From contig WPIO01000007.1 of assembly GCA_009760855.2 (NCBI GenBank), positions 8,321,001-8,385,000 of the forward strand: a DNA stretch of 64,000 nucleotides, given 5' to 3'. This document shows, in pieces, positions 1 through 9,221 of this stretch. The stretch is from Cristatella mucedo. Lineage: Eukaryota > Bryozoa > Phylactolaemata > Cristatellidae. A program made the position numbers and the translations under genes. The notes below the pieces were generated by a model, which was given only the letters and a program-made list of their open reading frames with translations, did no database searches and was not told where the DNA came from. Position 1 is the stretch's first letter. Each line of letters opens with the position of its first letter.

Positions 1-89
1 ACACATGATACTACTTCTTTGGTTGTACTAACACCTTCTTTTACATCTTCAGAAACACCTCTACCTTTTTTCTTCATTTATATTAAGTA

Positions 90-952
90 ATGAAAAAATT
101 AACTAATATTAATGAAATTGCTTATAGTGATTTTGATGCAAATCGAAATAAAGTAAGTAACTTAGGTTATCCTGTTAATGATGGTGATGCAATAAGATTG
201 GATTATGCTCTTAGTTCAAATGTTGGTGGTAGTGTTATTTCTAATGCTATTGGAGAATTAGCAACTGTATCACGTTTATCAGGATTGCTACCAAAGAGTG
301 GAGCAAAAGCAATGTCACAACTGAATTGTAAGAATGTTATTGGTATATCAGGTAATTCTGCTGATGGTACTGTGTATTGTGATTTAAGACCTCATAAAGT
401 TATAAATTATGGATTACTAAAAAGTATGACACATGTGTTTCAAGGTAATTCAACAGCAAGTATGAATATGGGTAATAAAAATATTGTAAACTTAAAAGAT
501 TCTGATGTAGTAACAAAACAGTATGTTGATAATACTAAACAAGTAGTATTTAGATATTTAGGATTGAGTTCTAATACTTATCCTAGTTTATTCAAACTTG
601 ATATAATAGGACTTAATATTGTTGTTAATGGAAAAGGTGGTAGTTTTTTATTTCAACAGACTACTCCAGGTGATATGCCAATTATTGAACCAGGAACAGG
701 ACGAACTATTGCACATGCAACTAATCTCAAAAAAATTATTCCTGGTACATTGACTAACTTTGGAATGGTATTTTTATGTATGCAACGGATAAAACAAATG
801 CTTATTTAGATTTGACTATTGATAGTATTTATGGAGTTAGTGGTAATATAGTTTTAAAAATTATAATTGATGGAACTTTTACTTATGCTATTGATAAGTT
901 TACTGTTGAAAGTGGTATTGGTTATATAGATTGTTTTGTTAGTATTGTATAG
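90..952 (+). pseudogene. Phage-tail-fibre-like protein, copy 1 (frameshifted)
   Basis: The first frame opens at ATG 90 and runs to 809. The product has no recognisable enzyme domain, but residues about 20-38 and 125-148 carry the repeated phrase N(L/I)-x-NL-x-(d/s)-x-DA/DV-x-K-YVD that is typical of phage and virus-like tail-fibre shafts. A frameshift lies in or next to the T-run near 771-779: the reading continues in another frame from 779 to a TAG at 950-952 and adds a beta-rich C-terminus of about 57 residues. The next paralogue starts 5 bases later, so the layout is compact and intron-free, as in a virus and unlike the host gene. Codon use is strongly AT-biased. The fibre-like nature rests on the motif. 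Origin from a Polinton/adintovirus-like element is inference. Confidence 0.6.
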
Positions 953-957
953 AAAAA

Positions 958-1842
958 ATGCTTGGATCAAGAAAAAAGGGTTTAATGCAAGGAATTATAT
1001 TTAGAAAGAGTGGTGATGTACTCTCTGGTAATATAAACATTAGTGCTAACTTGATAAAGAATCTTGGTGATCCTGTTGATGCTGGTGATGCTGTAAGCAG
1101 AAAGTATATAGATACGATTTTTGTTACTAAGATTTCAAGAGGAACATCTGCTGATGGTGATATTGATATAAGAGGTTTTCGTTTGATAGATGTTGCTAAT
1201 CCTGTAAACCCTAGTGAGATGCTGTTACAAAAGATTGTGCAGATACAAAACTAGATAAAACAGGTGGAACTATTACAGGAAAATTAATTGTTAATGGAAT
1301 TGTAAGCGTTGATGGGCCTCCTGTTTCAGATAATGATGTTCTCAATAAAGCATATGTTGATAATAATTTTCTTAAGTTAACCAGTGGAACACTTGATAAA
1401 AATCTAAATACGAATGGATATAGTATTTTTATAGATAATGATCCTATTAATCTTAATGATGGTATAAATCTTAGTTATATAAATAAAGTAACAGATGGAA
1501 ATGTTGCTACTGTAAAATTTCAAGGTTTTGTTGATAGTACACTACAAACACCAATTAATGGAGGTACTGTAAATGGTAGGTGAGTTAGCATGACTGGTAA
1601 TATTGTTGTTCCTAGAGGAATATTTGTGCTTTCAGCATCATATGAAATGACACCAACTTTATCCAAAATAATTATTCCTTTTTCCCCTAATTGGATAAAT
1701 ACATCAGACTATCCTTTTTCAATTATTTGGAAGCTATATTCTAGATTTAAATAAAAAACTACTAGAGGGTTCAACGTTTGCATGTGCACAAGACTTATTT
1801 AATAAAACAATAACTGTAACAGTTTATATAGCAACATATTAA
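958..1842 (+). pseudogene. Phage-tail-fibre-like protein, copy 2 (frameshifts and stop)
   Basis: ATG 958 opens a frame reaching 1254. Its N-terminal phrase ML-x-SRK recurs in copy 3. Residues about 19-53 hold GNINISANLIKNLGDPVDAG followed by DAVSRKYID, a clear fibre-shaft repeat. After a frameshift near 1235-1245 the next frame carries a KTGGTITGKL phrase and a DVLNKAYVDNN phrase, both typical of phage fibres. An in-frame TGA at 1581-1583 interrupts it, and another shift near 1735-1745 leads to a final TAA at 1840-1842. At least three lesions make it a relic. Copy 3 begins 2 bases after its stop. The C-terminal part (about 1590-1842) has no shaft repeats and, by position, would be a distal knob-like domain as at the end of copy 1. 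That domain assignment is inference. Confidence 0.6.
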
Positions 1843-1844
1843 AA

Positions 1845-2147
1845 ATGCTTAGTAGAAAATCGTTAGTAATGAATGGAACATTAAGTTTCGATTCGAATAG
1901 AATAATAAATAATGGAATTTTAGTTGATTCGTTAGAAACAGTTAACAAATGATTTGCAGATAACAATTATTTAAGAAAAGATTCTGACCAAATGATATGA
2001 GATTTATCAGCAAACTCAAAAAATATTCAATATATCAGATCCTGATGCATTAGAGGATGTTGCAGCAAAAAATACACTGATACAAAAGTTAGTACTGGTA
2101 ATGAGGAAATAATAATGGATAAATTAAATACAAACAGATTAATTACT
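1845..2147 (+). pseudogene. Phage-tail-fibre-like protein, copy 3 (truncated)
   Basis: ATG 1845 starts MLSRKSLVMNG, closely paralleling the start of copy 2. The frame then shows a shaft-like phrase ending NK-stop-FADNNYL (TGA at about 1951), a DSDQMI-stop-DLS phrase (TGA at about 1996) and, after small shifts near 2010-2090, traces of a DPDALEDVAAKK phrase. Both TGA codons sit where fibre repeats usually have Lys/Arg and Gly, each one base away, which points to decay and not recoding. The copy stops abruptly at about 2147, where a retrotransposon fragment begins, so the 3' part is missing. Confidence 0.5.
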
Positions 2148-2592
2148 AGTGAGCCTATCAGCATGTGCGATCAGGCGATTGCAGCTGGTGCAAAACTCTG
2201 CAGCTAGGCTTGTCTGTCGTGAGCGTCGCCGTTGCCACATTACTCCACTTCTCGCCGACCTGCACTGGCTACCAGTCAAGCAACGGATTGACTTCAAGGT
2301 TTTATCGCTCACTTTTCAGTCCCTTCATTCTATGGCTCCAGCGTATCTCTCCGACATACTCCCCCATCAGGCCAAGCTTCGTACCACCCGCTTTTCGGAA
2401 TCCAACAGTCTAGAAATACCTCGTACAAACCTTAAATCCTTTGGAGACCGTGCATTTAGTTCGTATGCTCCCAAAGCCTGGAACTCCCTCCGGACCTGCG
2501 TCAGAACATCCCCTGACCTGACCACATTTAAAAGAAACTTAAAAACACCTATTTAGGACAGCATTTAGTGGGTCCCTGCGATTCGTCCTTAG
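2148..2592 (+). mobile_element. Family A LINE, C-terminal fragment without 3' tail
   Basis: The frame 2149-2556 encodes the C-terminal segment of a CR1/L2-group reverse transcriptase: QNSAARLV, then HITPLLADLHWLPVKQRIDF, LAPAYLSDIL-type, and SYAPKAWNSL phrases. The same segment recurs many times in this window. Unlike other copies it ends at about 2592, before the family's 3' hairpin and (ATT)n tail, so it did not simply arrive by target-primed insertion in this state. It separates the + strand fibre block from the - strand block. Confidence 0.8.
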
Positions 2593-2598
2593 TAATGT

Positions 2599-3456
2599 AA
2601 TATATCTGAATGCTTATCGTTAATTATTTGTCTTAAATCATGAATCAATTCTGGATGATTGTCTCTTGGATGTAATGCTCTTAACACACACCACAATGCA
2701 CAACAATTATCATCATTATTCTGTATATTTATAACGCATCGTATGTTTTCTAATTTATCTGGTAAAGCAACATATGAACCACCAATTTGTGGAGTAAAGC
2801 GAGTAAATTATGAAAAAGCATTAACATTAGAAACAATCCTACATGAAGATCCTCCCTCATTCCATTCATCTATAGTATTGTTGATAACAGAAAAATGTTT
2901 TTCAATGATTGACTTGAAATGAGAGACTCTATTTAATGTAGCTGGTGAATAACCATTAAGTGTTGCAAAAATAATTTCATTTTTTGAATTTTCTAATTTA
3001 AGTTGTATAACAAGACTCATTTTTACTTTATTGACACTTGTTGATACATCATTCATAATATCAATTAATCCAGGAGTACATTTTCTTTTAAATACATTAA
3101 GATCTGAATTTTCTAATTCAAAACCTTCACACTCCTCATCAATTTCATTACCATTTGTATTTTTTCTACCGAGAAACCAACCAGTTGCTTCAATCTTACG
3201 AAGAAATTTTGCTTCTTTAAAGAAACTGTTTCTTTTTTGTACTTTTGAAATTATTCTTTGATGTGAAGAAAGTTTTCAACTATTTCTTTTATATTAAGTG
3301 TAGAAACTGAATAACGAACTATTCTAAACGAGTTTCCATACTTTTTGGTAAAAGAAGGTTTATTCCTAAAATCGTTTCATAAGAAGACACTAGTCTTTTT
3401 GCCTGATCATTAAATGTTTAACCCTCATGCCTTGAAAATTCATTTTTTTCAGACAT
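2599..3456 (-). pseudogene. Virus-like (Polinton/adintovirus-type) protein fragment, decayed
   Basis: Read on the - strand, ATG 3456 opens a frame closed by TAA at about 3420. Several frameshifts follow, and a longer frame runs from about 3235 to a TAA at 2808-2810 and then on in the same frame to about 2600. The last part, about 2735-2640, holds INIQNNDDNCCALW followed by VLRALHP, preceded by a GGSYVALP phrase. From memory this I-N-D--C--W--L-alhP signature belongs to large proteins of protein-primed PolB elements in hydra, insects and other invertebrates. I could not search for it. The polymerase itself is not in the window. The AT bias matches the fibre block, and both arms probably belong to one element. 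Confidence 0.45.
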
Positions 3457-3650
3457 CTATAATAAGAAAATAAATTATATTTAATTAGTATATAAGTAAT
3501 TGGAATGTTAAAAAATGTTCACTATAATTAATATTGGTTTGTAGTTTGTTGTGTAATCTGGTTTTGCAAATTTTTTCACTATTATATAGCAATTTAACAA
3601 TCTTAAAAACTACAGTAATAGATGGTTTTTCCTTACTATAGACCACACTC
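3457..3650. other. AT-rich non-coding stretch of the virus-like block
   Basis: This is upstream of the - strand frame that starts at 3456, so it is the likely place for a promoter of that gene. It is very AT-rich with several TATAT/TATATA-like runs (for example near 3476 and 3490). No ORF is credible. Confidence 0.3.
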
Positions 3651-3715
3651 AAAAAAGCATCATTTTGGAATGAGATCGAACAAATGCGAGATCGAATGTA
3701 AAATGATGCTTTTTT
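3651..3715. repeat. Perfect 16-bp inverted repeat with direct repeats in the loop
   Basis: Arm AAAAAAGCATCATTTT at 3651-3666 is exactly complementary to 3700-3715. The 33-base loop contains two copies of GAGATCGAA about 17 bases apart. The arms begin and end in A6 and T6, so a transcript would form a hairpin followed by U-rich sequence. It lies at the edge of the AT-rich virus-like block. A terminator, a terminal structure of the element or a tiny foldback element are all possible. Confidence 0.75.
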
Positions 3716-3739
3716 GAAGGCGAGGCTGTAATAAGGAAA

Positions 3740-4017
3740 ATGTATCTATTACTCAGCAGCGGTTGCAGCGGCGTCGGCAAGCTATGCAGTTTGGTCTCGC
3801 AGGAGTTCGGTCCCGCTCGACGCCGCCAGGCACTCGTTCGTACCCGTCAAAAGCTGGGGCGTGCTACGGCGTGCCGCGCGTTCCGGCAAATGAGCGCTAA
3901 GCCTTAGAGGTCTACTGAGTATAACTCGAGCTCAAGAAATCTAGTTACGCCCTAAAACGCACTACTTAAAGCGCGGAATATGAGCAAGCGTGGATTTAGG
4001 CGGCGAAGGTGAAGCCC
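3740..4017. other. GC-rich block before the telomere-like array
   Basis: Composition switches sharply from AT-rich to GC-rich with many CpGs. I found no ORF, rRNA-like or tRNA-like pattern. It may be a subtelomeric sequence or a junction from another source. Confidence 0.3.
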
Positions 4018-4206
4018 GCCCTAAACCCTAAAACCTAACCACTAAAACCCTAAACCATAGCACTAAACTCTAAACCTTAAAACCCTAAAATCTAAACTCT
4101 AAACCCTAACCATCAAACGCAAATACCTAAACCATAAAAACCTAAACGCTAAACTCTAAAACTCTAAACCCTAAATACAAAACCCTAAACTCCCTAAACC
4201 CTAAAC
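4018..4206. repeat. Degenerate CCCTAAA (TTTAGGG-type) telomere-like array
   Basis: The 190 bases are built from CCCTAAA, CCCTAAAA, CTCTAAA and CCATAAA-like units, many of them exact. The C-rich strand is the + strand, the orientation expected at a left chromosome end for the sequence to its right. TTTAGGG repeats are the usual telomere of plants and many algae, whereas most animals use TTAGGG. Degeneracy argues for an old interstitial or subtelomeric array, not an active telomere. Confidence 0.85.
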
Positions 4207-4208
4207 CT

Positions 4209-4234
4209 GGGGGAAATGTCCGGGGGAAATGTCC
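4209..4234. repeat. Direct repeat of 13 bp (GGGGGAAATGTCC x2)
   Basis: Two exact head-to-tail copies sit immediately after the telomere-like array. They could mark the end of a dispersed element or a junction. Function unknown. Confidence 0.7.
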
Positions 4235-5108
4235 GTACCACAGAGTTAATACAACACGAGTCTGCAAGTGGAGAAGCACTTTCTCAAATCAAACGTTACC
4301 ACCTGTCCCTGGAGGCACGAGTACTGAAAACAGGACCGCTAACCCACGAACAGATGGTTCAACAACGTTTCCGACCTAACTACTGTACTGCCACGGAGCG
4401 ATCGGTCTCATTAATCTGAAAACAAATGCTGAATTTGATCTCGTTCAGCTAGTTAATTGGAAGGGAGCCTATCTTTTATCAATCTTTGCGTCCATGGGCA
4501 GAGCTGCTTGAGGAAAACTGAGCCGTACATTCAGTGCCCAAGTGCCAATGAGTGAATAATCAATAATGGATAATAAATATTGACTGATTATTATCTGAGC
4601 TTTTTAATTGGAAATTCTCCACGTGCTGACGTACACTCATACTTCTGCCCAGCATTCACCATAAAAGTGACCAGCGAGACATCATGGTGGTGACCAAGCA
4701 TTTGTTATAACACACCCATTCCCAAGGTGCGACGTCACACTCCTACGCAGGGCGGAGACGGTTTCGTCGAAGCGATGGGCTATTGCCCGCACGGACTGCC
4801 AGTTGAGTACAGCGAATAAAGCGGTAGGCTTTAAATGTCACGCTGAGGGTGGTGCGAAAGGAGTGCGATCAGTGTTCAAATGGCGTGAGCGACGGAATAG
4901 CCAAACTTTCTTTGATCGTTTGAGGAAGCCCAATTGACAAGCGTCGTGAGCGAATGACCCGCTTATACGAGAAGATCGAGGTTACGCTTGCACTGGGTGA
5001 TAGTTATGGCTAAGCGGCAAGTCAGCCTTCACCGGCATTGTCAGGTGTCGCACGGTGGGAGTATTGGACGCTCCAGAGTGAATTTTCTACAGCAAATAAG
5101 GGAGAGCT
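4235..5108. other. No recognisable gene
   Basis: Only short frames occur (for example 67 codons at 4216-4419), without a recognised domain or splice pattern. Composition is host-like. Nothing further can be supported. Confidence 0.3.
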
Positions 5109-5187
5109 TAATAATAATAATAATAATAATACACTTGATAAAGCGCCATAAGATTACTCAACCTCTTTCTGGGCGCTTTACATTTGT
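5109..5187 (-). mobile_element. Family A LINE 3' tail remnant
   Basis: On the - strand this is the family A terminal hairpin (GCGCC ... GGCGC) followed by (ATT)n. No coding sequence remains, so it is a strongly 5'-truncated insertion or a SINE tail relic. Confidence 0.7.
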
Positions 5188-5419
5188 TTGACCTACTTAG
5201 TTGGAATTAGATTTTTCCCGGGCCGGACGCTTGCCTGTGTTATTGATGTACATGGTGGCCTTTTGACTTGTACAATTTCTGTCTGCGAAGTTCTCAATTA
5301 GAAATTAGAGACATGTCGGCGAAGTAGGAACAAGCGCCATAGAAAGAAAATTATGGAGATCCGGGCTGCTCATTCGAATCACTCTTCTCTTAATTAGTCT
5401 TTTATATAATATTGCACTT

Positions 5420-5866
5420 GCACTTGATAATAATAATAATATTGCACTTGATAAAGCGCCCTCAGAGAACTTAATCTCTTTCTAGGCGCTTTACATTTGC
5501 TGCAAAGTGATACGCAATAGAATAGTAAGTAAAATCATGCTTGAAAAACAAACAAAATGAATAACATGGTTAGGGGTTACATGCACTGGGTCAGCATGCA
5601 AATGTGGTTAGTGGCAGCATGAACAGTGTCAGCACGCATAAGCACATCGAGGACGAATCACAAGGACCCACTAAATGCTGTCCTAAATAGGTATGTTTTT
5701 AAGTTTCTTTTAAATGTGGTCAGGTCAGGGGATGTTCTGATGCAGGTCGGGAGGGAGTTCCAGGCTGTGGGAGCATACGAGCTAAATGCACGGTCTCCAA
5801 AGGATTCAAGGTTTGTACGAGGTATTTCTAGACTGTTGGATTCCGAAAAGCGAGTGGTACGATGCT
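5420..5866 (-). mobile_element. Family A LINE, 5'-truncated copy
   Basis: It has the (AAT)n tail, 3' hairpin, 3' UTR with GCATGC-rich subrepeats and the last 75 or so codons of the reverse transcriptase ORF (PRTNLKSFGDRAFSS-like phrase on the - strand). It ends abruptly near 5866, the typical 5' truncation of target-primed insertion. Confidence 0.8.
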
Positions 5867-7271
5867 GTATATAGTACGATGCTTTTTATATGTGCGCATG
5901 AAATCATTACTGCAAAAAGCAGCTGCATTTTTTATACAGCTATTTCGTTTTTAATGATTTTTCAAAATTTTGTTTAAATAAAATGCTTGTACCCGCAACT
6001 AGGACAGCTGCATTCTGCGGTTTCCGGTTGCCGGAAGCGAAACCTACTCCGCCTTGGAAGACCTCTCCGATGGCTCTGTAGCCGTCTCTTGGATGCACTG
6101 GTGTTGCGGTGCATAACTTCGCTCAGATGTTTCGGGATCCATGTAATACCTCAAGAGGGTGAGTTTATCGTCTGAATTATTAGAGTTAGCGTGCTACTTT
6201 TATTTAAGTCCTACTGGGCTGTCCTTGCTTGCCGCCTGAGCTGACCTTGTTAAGTGGCCAAATTAAGGCATCTTTTTCTTTCGATAGTTCTATTAGGTTG
6301 TAGATTTAGAATACCTAGATATTTTCAACAAAGGTTACAATCTGGGCAGTGCGATATTTAAAGTGGTGCATTGAATTTGTTAAAGTGCTGCATCTTCCGT
6401 GTACAATTAAGTATTCGGCCGGAGGCGCTCCACTTACAGCCGGGCATATCTATGCGTCGCCTAGTGACATAGTAGTATCATTCTTTGGTTCAAAAAGACT
6501 TCCGTAAAGTCTAATACGTATGCAATTTTGAAGCTAAAACAACTTAGCATATATGTTTAGTTTCGCAGTTTATTCCCTTCCGCCAGACGGAACTCAGTAG
6601 AGGAACAGTTGAAAGTGAGAGCCTAGTGGAAGGTAATGGTATACGTGCATGGGAAATCCTGTTGTGTGCGATATAGATGAAACCTAGCATTTTCAATCAA
6701 TACGCAAGAGCTTGCCTTGGTGGATGCGCAGCCGCAGACCATGGCAGCCTCCGTGATGCAGCCCTATGCTTGACATGCATTTTAAGGTAAAGAATCTACC
6801 GATCAATCACCATGCCGTAAATGCTCAGGCTGAAATTTATTGTTAATTGAACATATACTCTACCAAATGACGATTTCACCGACATGGGCACCTCAGGCAT
6901 GACACCATTGATGCTGCTTAAAGAAGGACTGAAGGACGTTTGCTGTTGTGTAAACTCGAGTGCAATAGGGGTATTAAGCTGCAAGACTTGTTCAATCAAA
7001 TATGCACAATGTGCACGTGGATGCTTCCTTTTTTTGACACAAACTAATGCTGTCACAAAATCTCGACTGAAGGAATGTTTTAGTGAGCCTCTGGCTAAAA
7101 CGTCATGCTTTAAGCTGTAGCATCTGCAGCCATGAAATGCTATGTGGGTTATTAGAAAACATGTGAACTAGCCCTTGCGACTCGCTGCTTCGTTCCATGT
7201 TATCATTCTGATAAAGTGGGAAATGCTGATTTTTAATCGGTACCCATTTTTCTTAAAAGCTTCAAAACTTA
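5867..7271. other. No recognisable gene (5' flank of the host gene)
   Basis: Scattered short ORFs occur (5987-6175, 6884-7120 and a - strand one at 6796-7056). The 5987-6175 frame is GC-richer, follows an AG at about 6008 and ends near a GGTGAG donor-like site at 6157, so it might be an upstream exon. Its phase does not match the tentative 10471 exon, and I do not call it. Confidence 0.2.
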
Positions 7272-7365
7272 GGCATCATGTAATGTAATGTAACAGAACG
7301 TATCTCCATCTGTCATTCCACAAAGCATTAAAGACTACGTGGGTGTTAAGCACGAGAGTTTTGTA
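7272..7365 (-). mobile_element. Family B LINE 3' end, split by a family A insertion
   Basis: This is the family B tail: ATGTAATG-type terminal repeats, then the sequence complementary to GGAGTTACAGA, then AGACTACGTGGGTGTTA. It breaks at TTTTGTA (7359-7365) and resumes at TTTTGCA (9222-9228), so these two pieces are one element interrupted by the family A copy between them. Confidence 0.85.
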
Positions 7366-9221
7366 ATAATAATAATAATAATAATGCACTTGATAAAGCG
7401 CCCTCAGAGAACTCAATTTTTCTCTAGGCGCTTTTCATTTGCTGCAAAGGGAAATGCAATTGAATTGTAAGTAATATCATGCTTGTTAACAAAATAAAAT
7501 TAATTACTTGGTTAGGGGTGACATGCACAGGGTCAGCATGCAAATGTGGTTAGTGGCAGCATGCTCAGTGTCAGCATGCATAAGCACATCAAGGACGAAT
7601 CACAGGGACCCACTAAATGCTGTCCTAAATAGGTGTTTTTAAGTTCTTTTTAAATGTGGTCAGGTCAGGGGATGTTCTGACGCAGGTCGGGAGGGAGTTC
7701 CAGGCTTTGGGAGCATACGAACTAAATGCACGGTCTCCAAAAGATTTGAGGTTTGTATGAGGTATTTCTAGACTGCTAGATTCCGAAAAGCAGGTGGTAC
7801 GAAGCTTGGCCTGATGGGGGAGTATATCTGAGAGATAGGCTGGAGCCAAAGAATGAAGGGACCTAAAAGTGAGCGACAAAACCTTGAAGTCAATCCGTTG
7901 CTTGACTGGTAGCCAGTGCAGGTCGGCGAGAAGTGGTGTAATGTGGCAACTGCGATGCCCACGACAGACAAGCCTAGCTGCGGAGTTTTGCACCAGCGGC
8001 AATCGCCTAATCGCACATGCCGGTAGGCCAGTAAGCAGTACTTTCAGAAGTCGAGATGGGACGTCATAAATGCGTGGACCAACTTGGACGTGGTATCCTT
8101 ATCTAAACAAGCCCGAATTTTAGCAATGTTATGAAGCTAAAAATAGGCAGATTTGACCGTGGAGCTGATATGGTTGTCTAACGAGAGGTCGCTTTGGAAT
8201 CTTTCACCTAGATTTTGAGCTGATTCACCAGGAGATATGCTGGCAGAGCCAATTTTGAGAGTCAGCCTTTCCAATTTGTGAATCACACTGGGTTTGCCCA
8301 TAACTAGTAAGTTAGTTTTTATCATCGTTTAGTTTTTAGAAAATATGCTGCCATCCATGTGTGGATGTCATCAGTACATGCAGCAAGTGAGTTGAGAGAA
8401 TTTGAGGTGCTCGAAGGCTGGGAGGGTTCAAAGCAAAGGTATAACTGACTGTCATCCGCATAGAAGTGAAAGCCTAGATTGTGCTTGGCAATCACATCAG
8501 TAAGAGGCAGAGTATAAACCGTGAAAAGAACCGGACCTAGCACTGAGCCCTGAGGTACATCACACTTCAGTGATTCCTCTGATGATCTTCGTCCATTCAC
8601 ATCAGTGCTCTGCAATCTCTCTCAGAGATAGAACCTGAACCAGTAGTAGTGTTGAGTGTAGTTTTAGTGTAGTTGTAGTTTTAGTGTAGTGTTGAGCCAG
8701 TGATGCCCAGTGATGCCCTTATTTCAGACGTACGTCAGATGATCTTTGTACATTCACGTCAATACTCTGGAGTCTCCCACTGAGATAGGACCTGAACCAC
8801 TGCAAAGCAGTGCCAGTGATGCCCAGGCGAGATGAGAGGCGCTCTAGAAGAACTTTGTGATCGATGGTATCAAAAGCTGCCGAAAGATCAAGCAAAACAA
8901 GCAGAGACACTATACCCATGTCTGCATTCCTAAGTAGGTCGTTGTATACCCTAAGCAATGCTGACTCCGTGGAGTGATTAGCTCTAAAGCCAGACTGGAA
9001 CTTACTAGCAAGGTGTGAGGTTTCGATATATGAGTTCAGCTGGTCCGCCACGGCCCGTTCCAGTGTCTTTGATAGGAATGGTAGAAGAGAGACTGGCAGG
9101 TAGTTGCTTAAGTTCTCTTGGTCTAGTGTCGCTTTCTTGAGAAGTGGCCTGACCGCAGCTTTTTGAAAGGTGCTGGGACATGACCTGAGGCTAATGACAT
9201 ATTAATGGTGTTAATTATGCA
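7366..9221 (-). mobile_element. Family A LINE (CR1/L2 group), longest family A copy
   Basis: On the - strand, from the right, it covers the reverse transcriptase thumb-to-tail region. ORF 8719-9051 has a LLDLSAAFDTIDHKVLLERL phrase (motif A) and ALQWFRSYLSGR. ORF 8322-8615 has VPQGSVLGPVLF (motif B) and FHFYADDSQLYL (motif C, YADD). ORFs 8137-8325 and 7625-8002 carry the C-terminal region, and the tail at 7366-7440 is hairpin plus (ATT)n. Several frameshifts and a partial internal duplication (8581-8640 resembles 8738-8800) make it non-functional. No endonuclease domain is present. It is inserted in a family B element and flanked by a near-perfect 7-bp duplication (TTTTGTA/TTTTGCA). Confidence 0.88.

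Noticed and set aside
5987-6175. Possible upstream host exon
   Set aside because: Open frame with splice-like ends, but phase does not fit the 10471 candidate and no domain is seen; may fit 15252 by chance.
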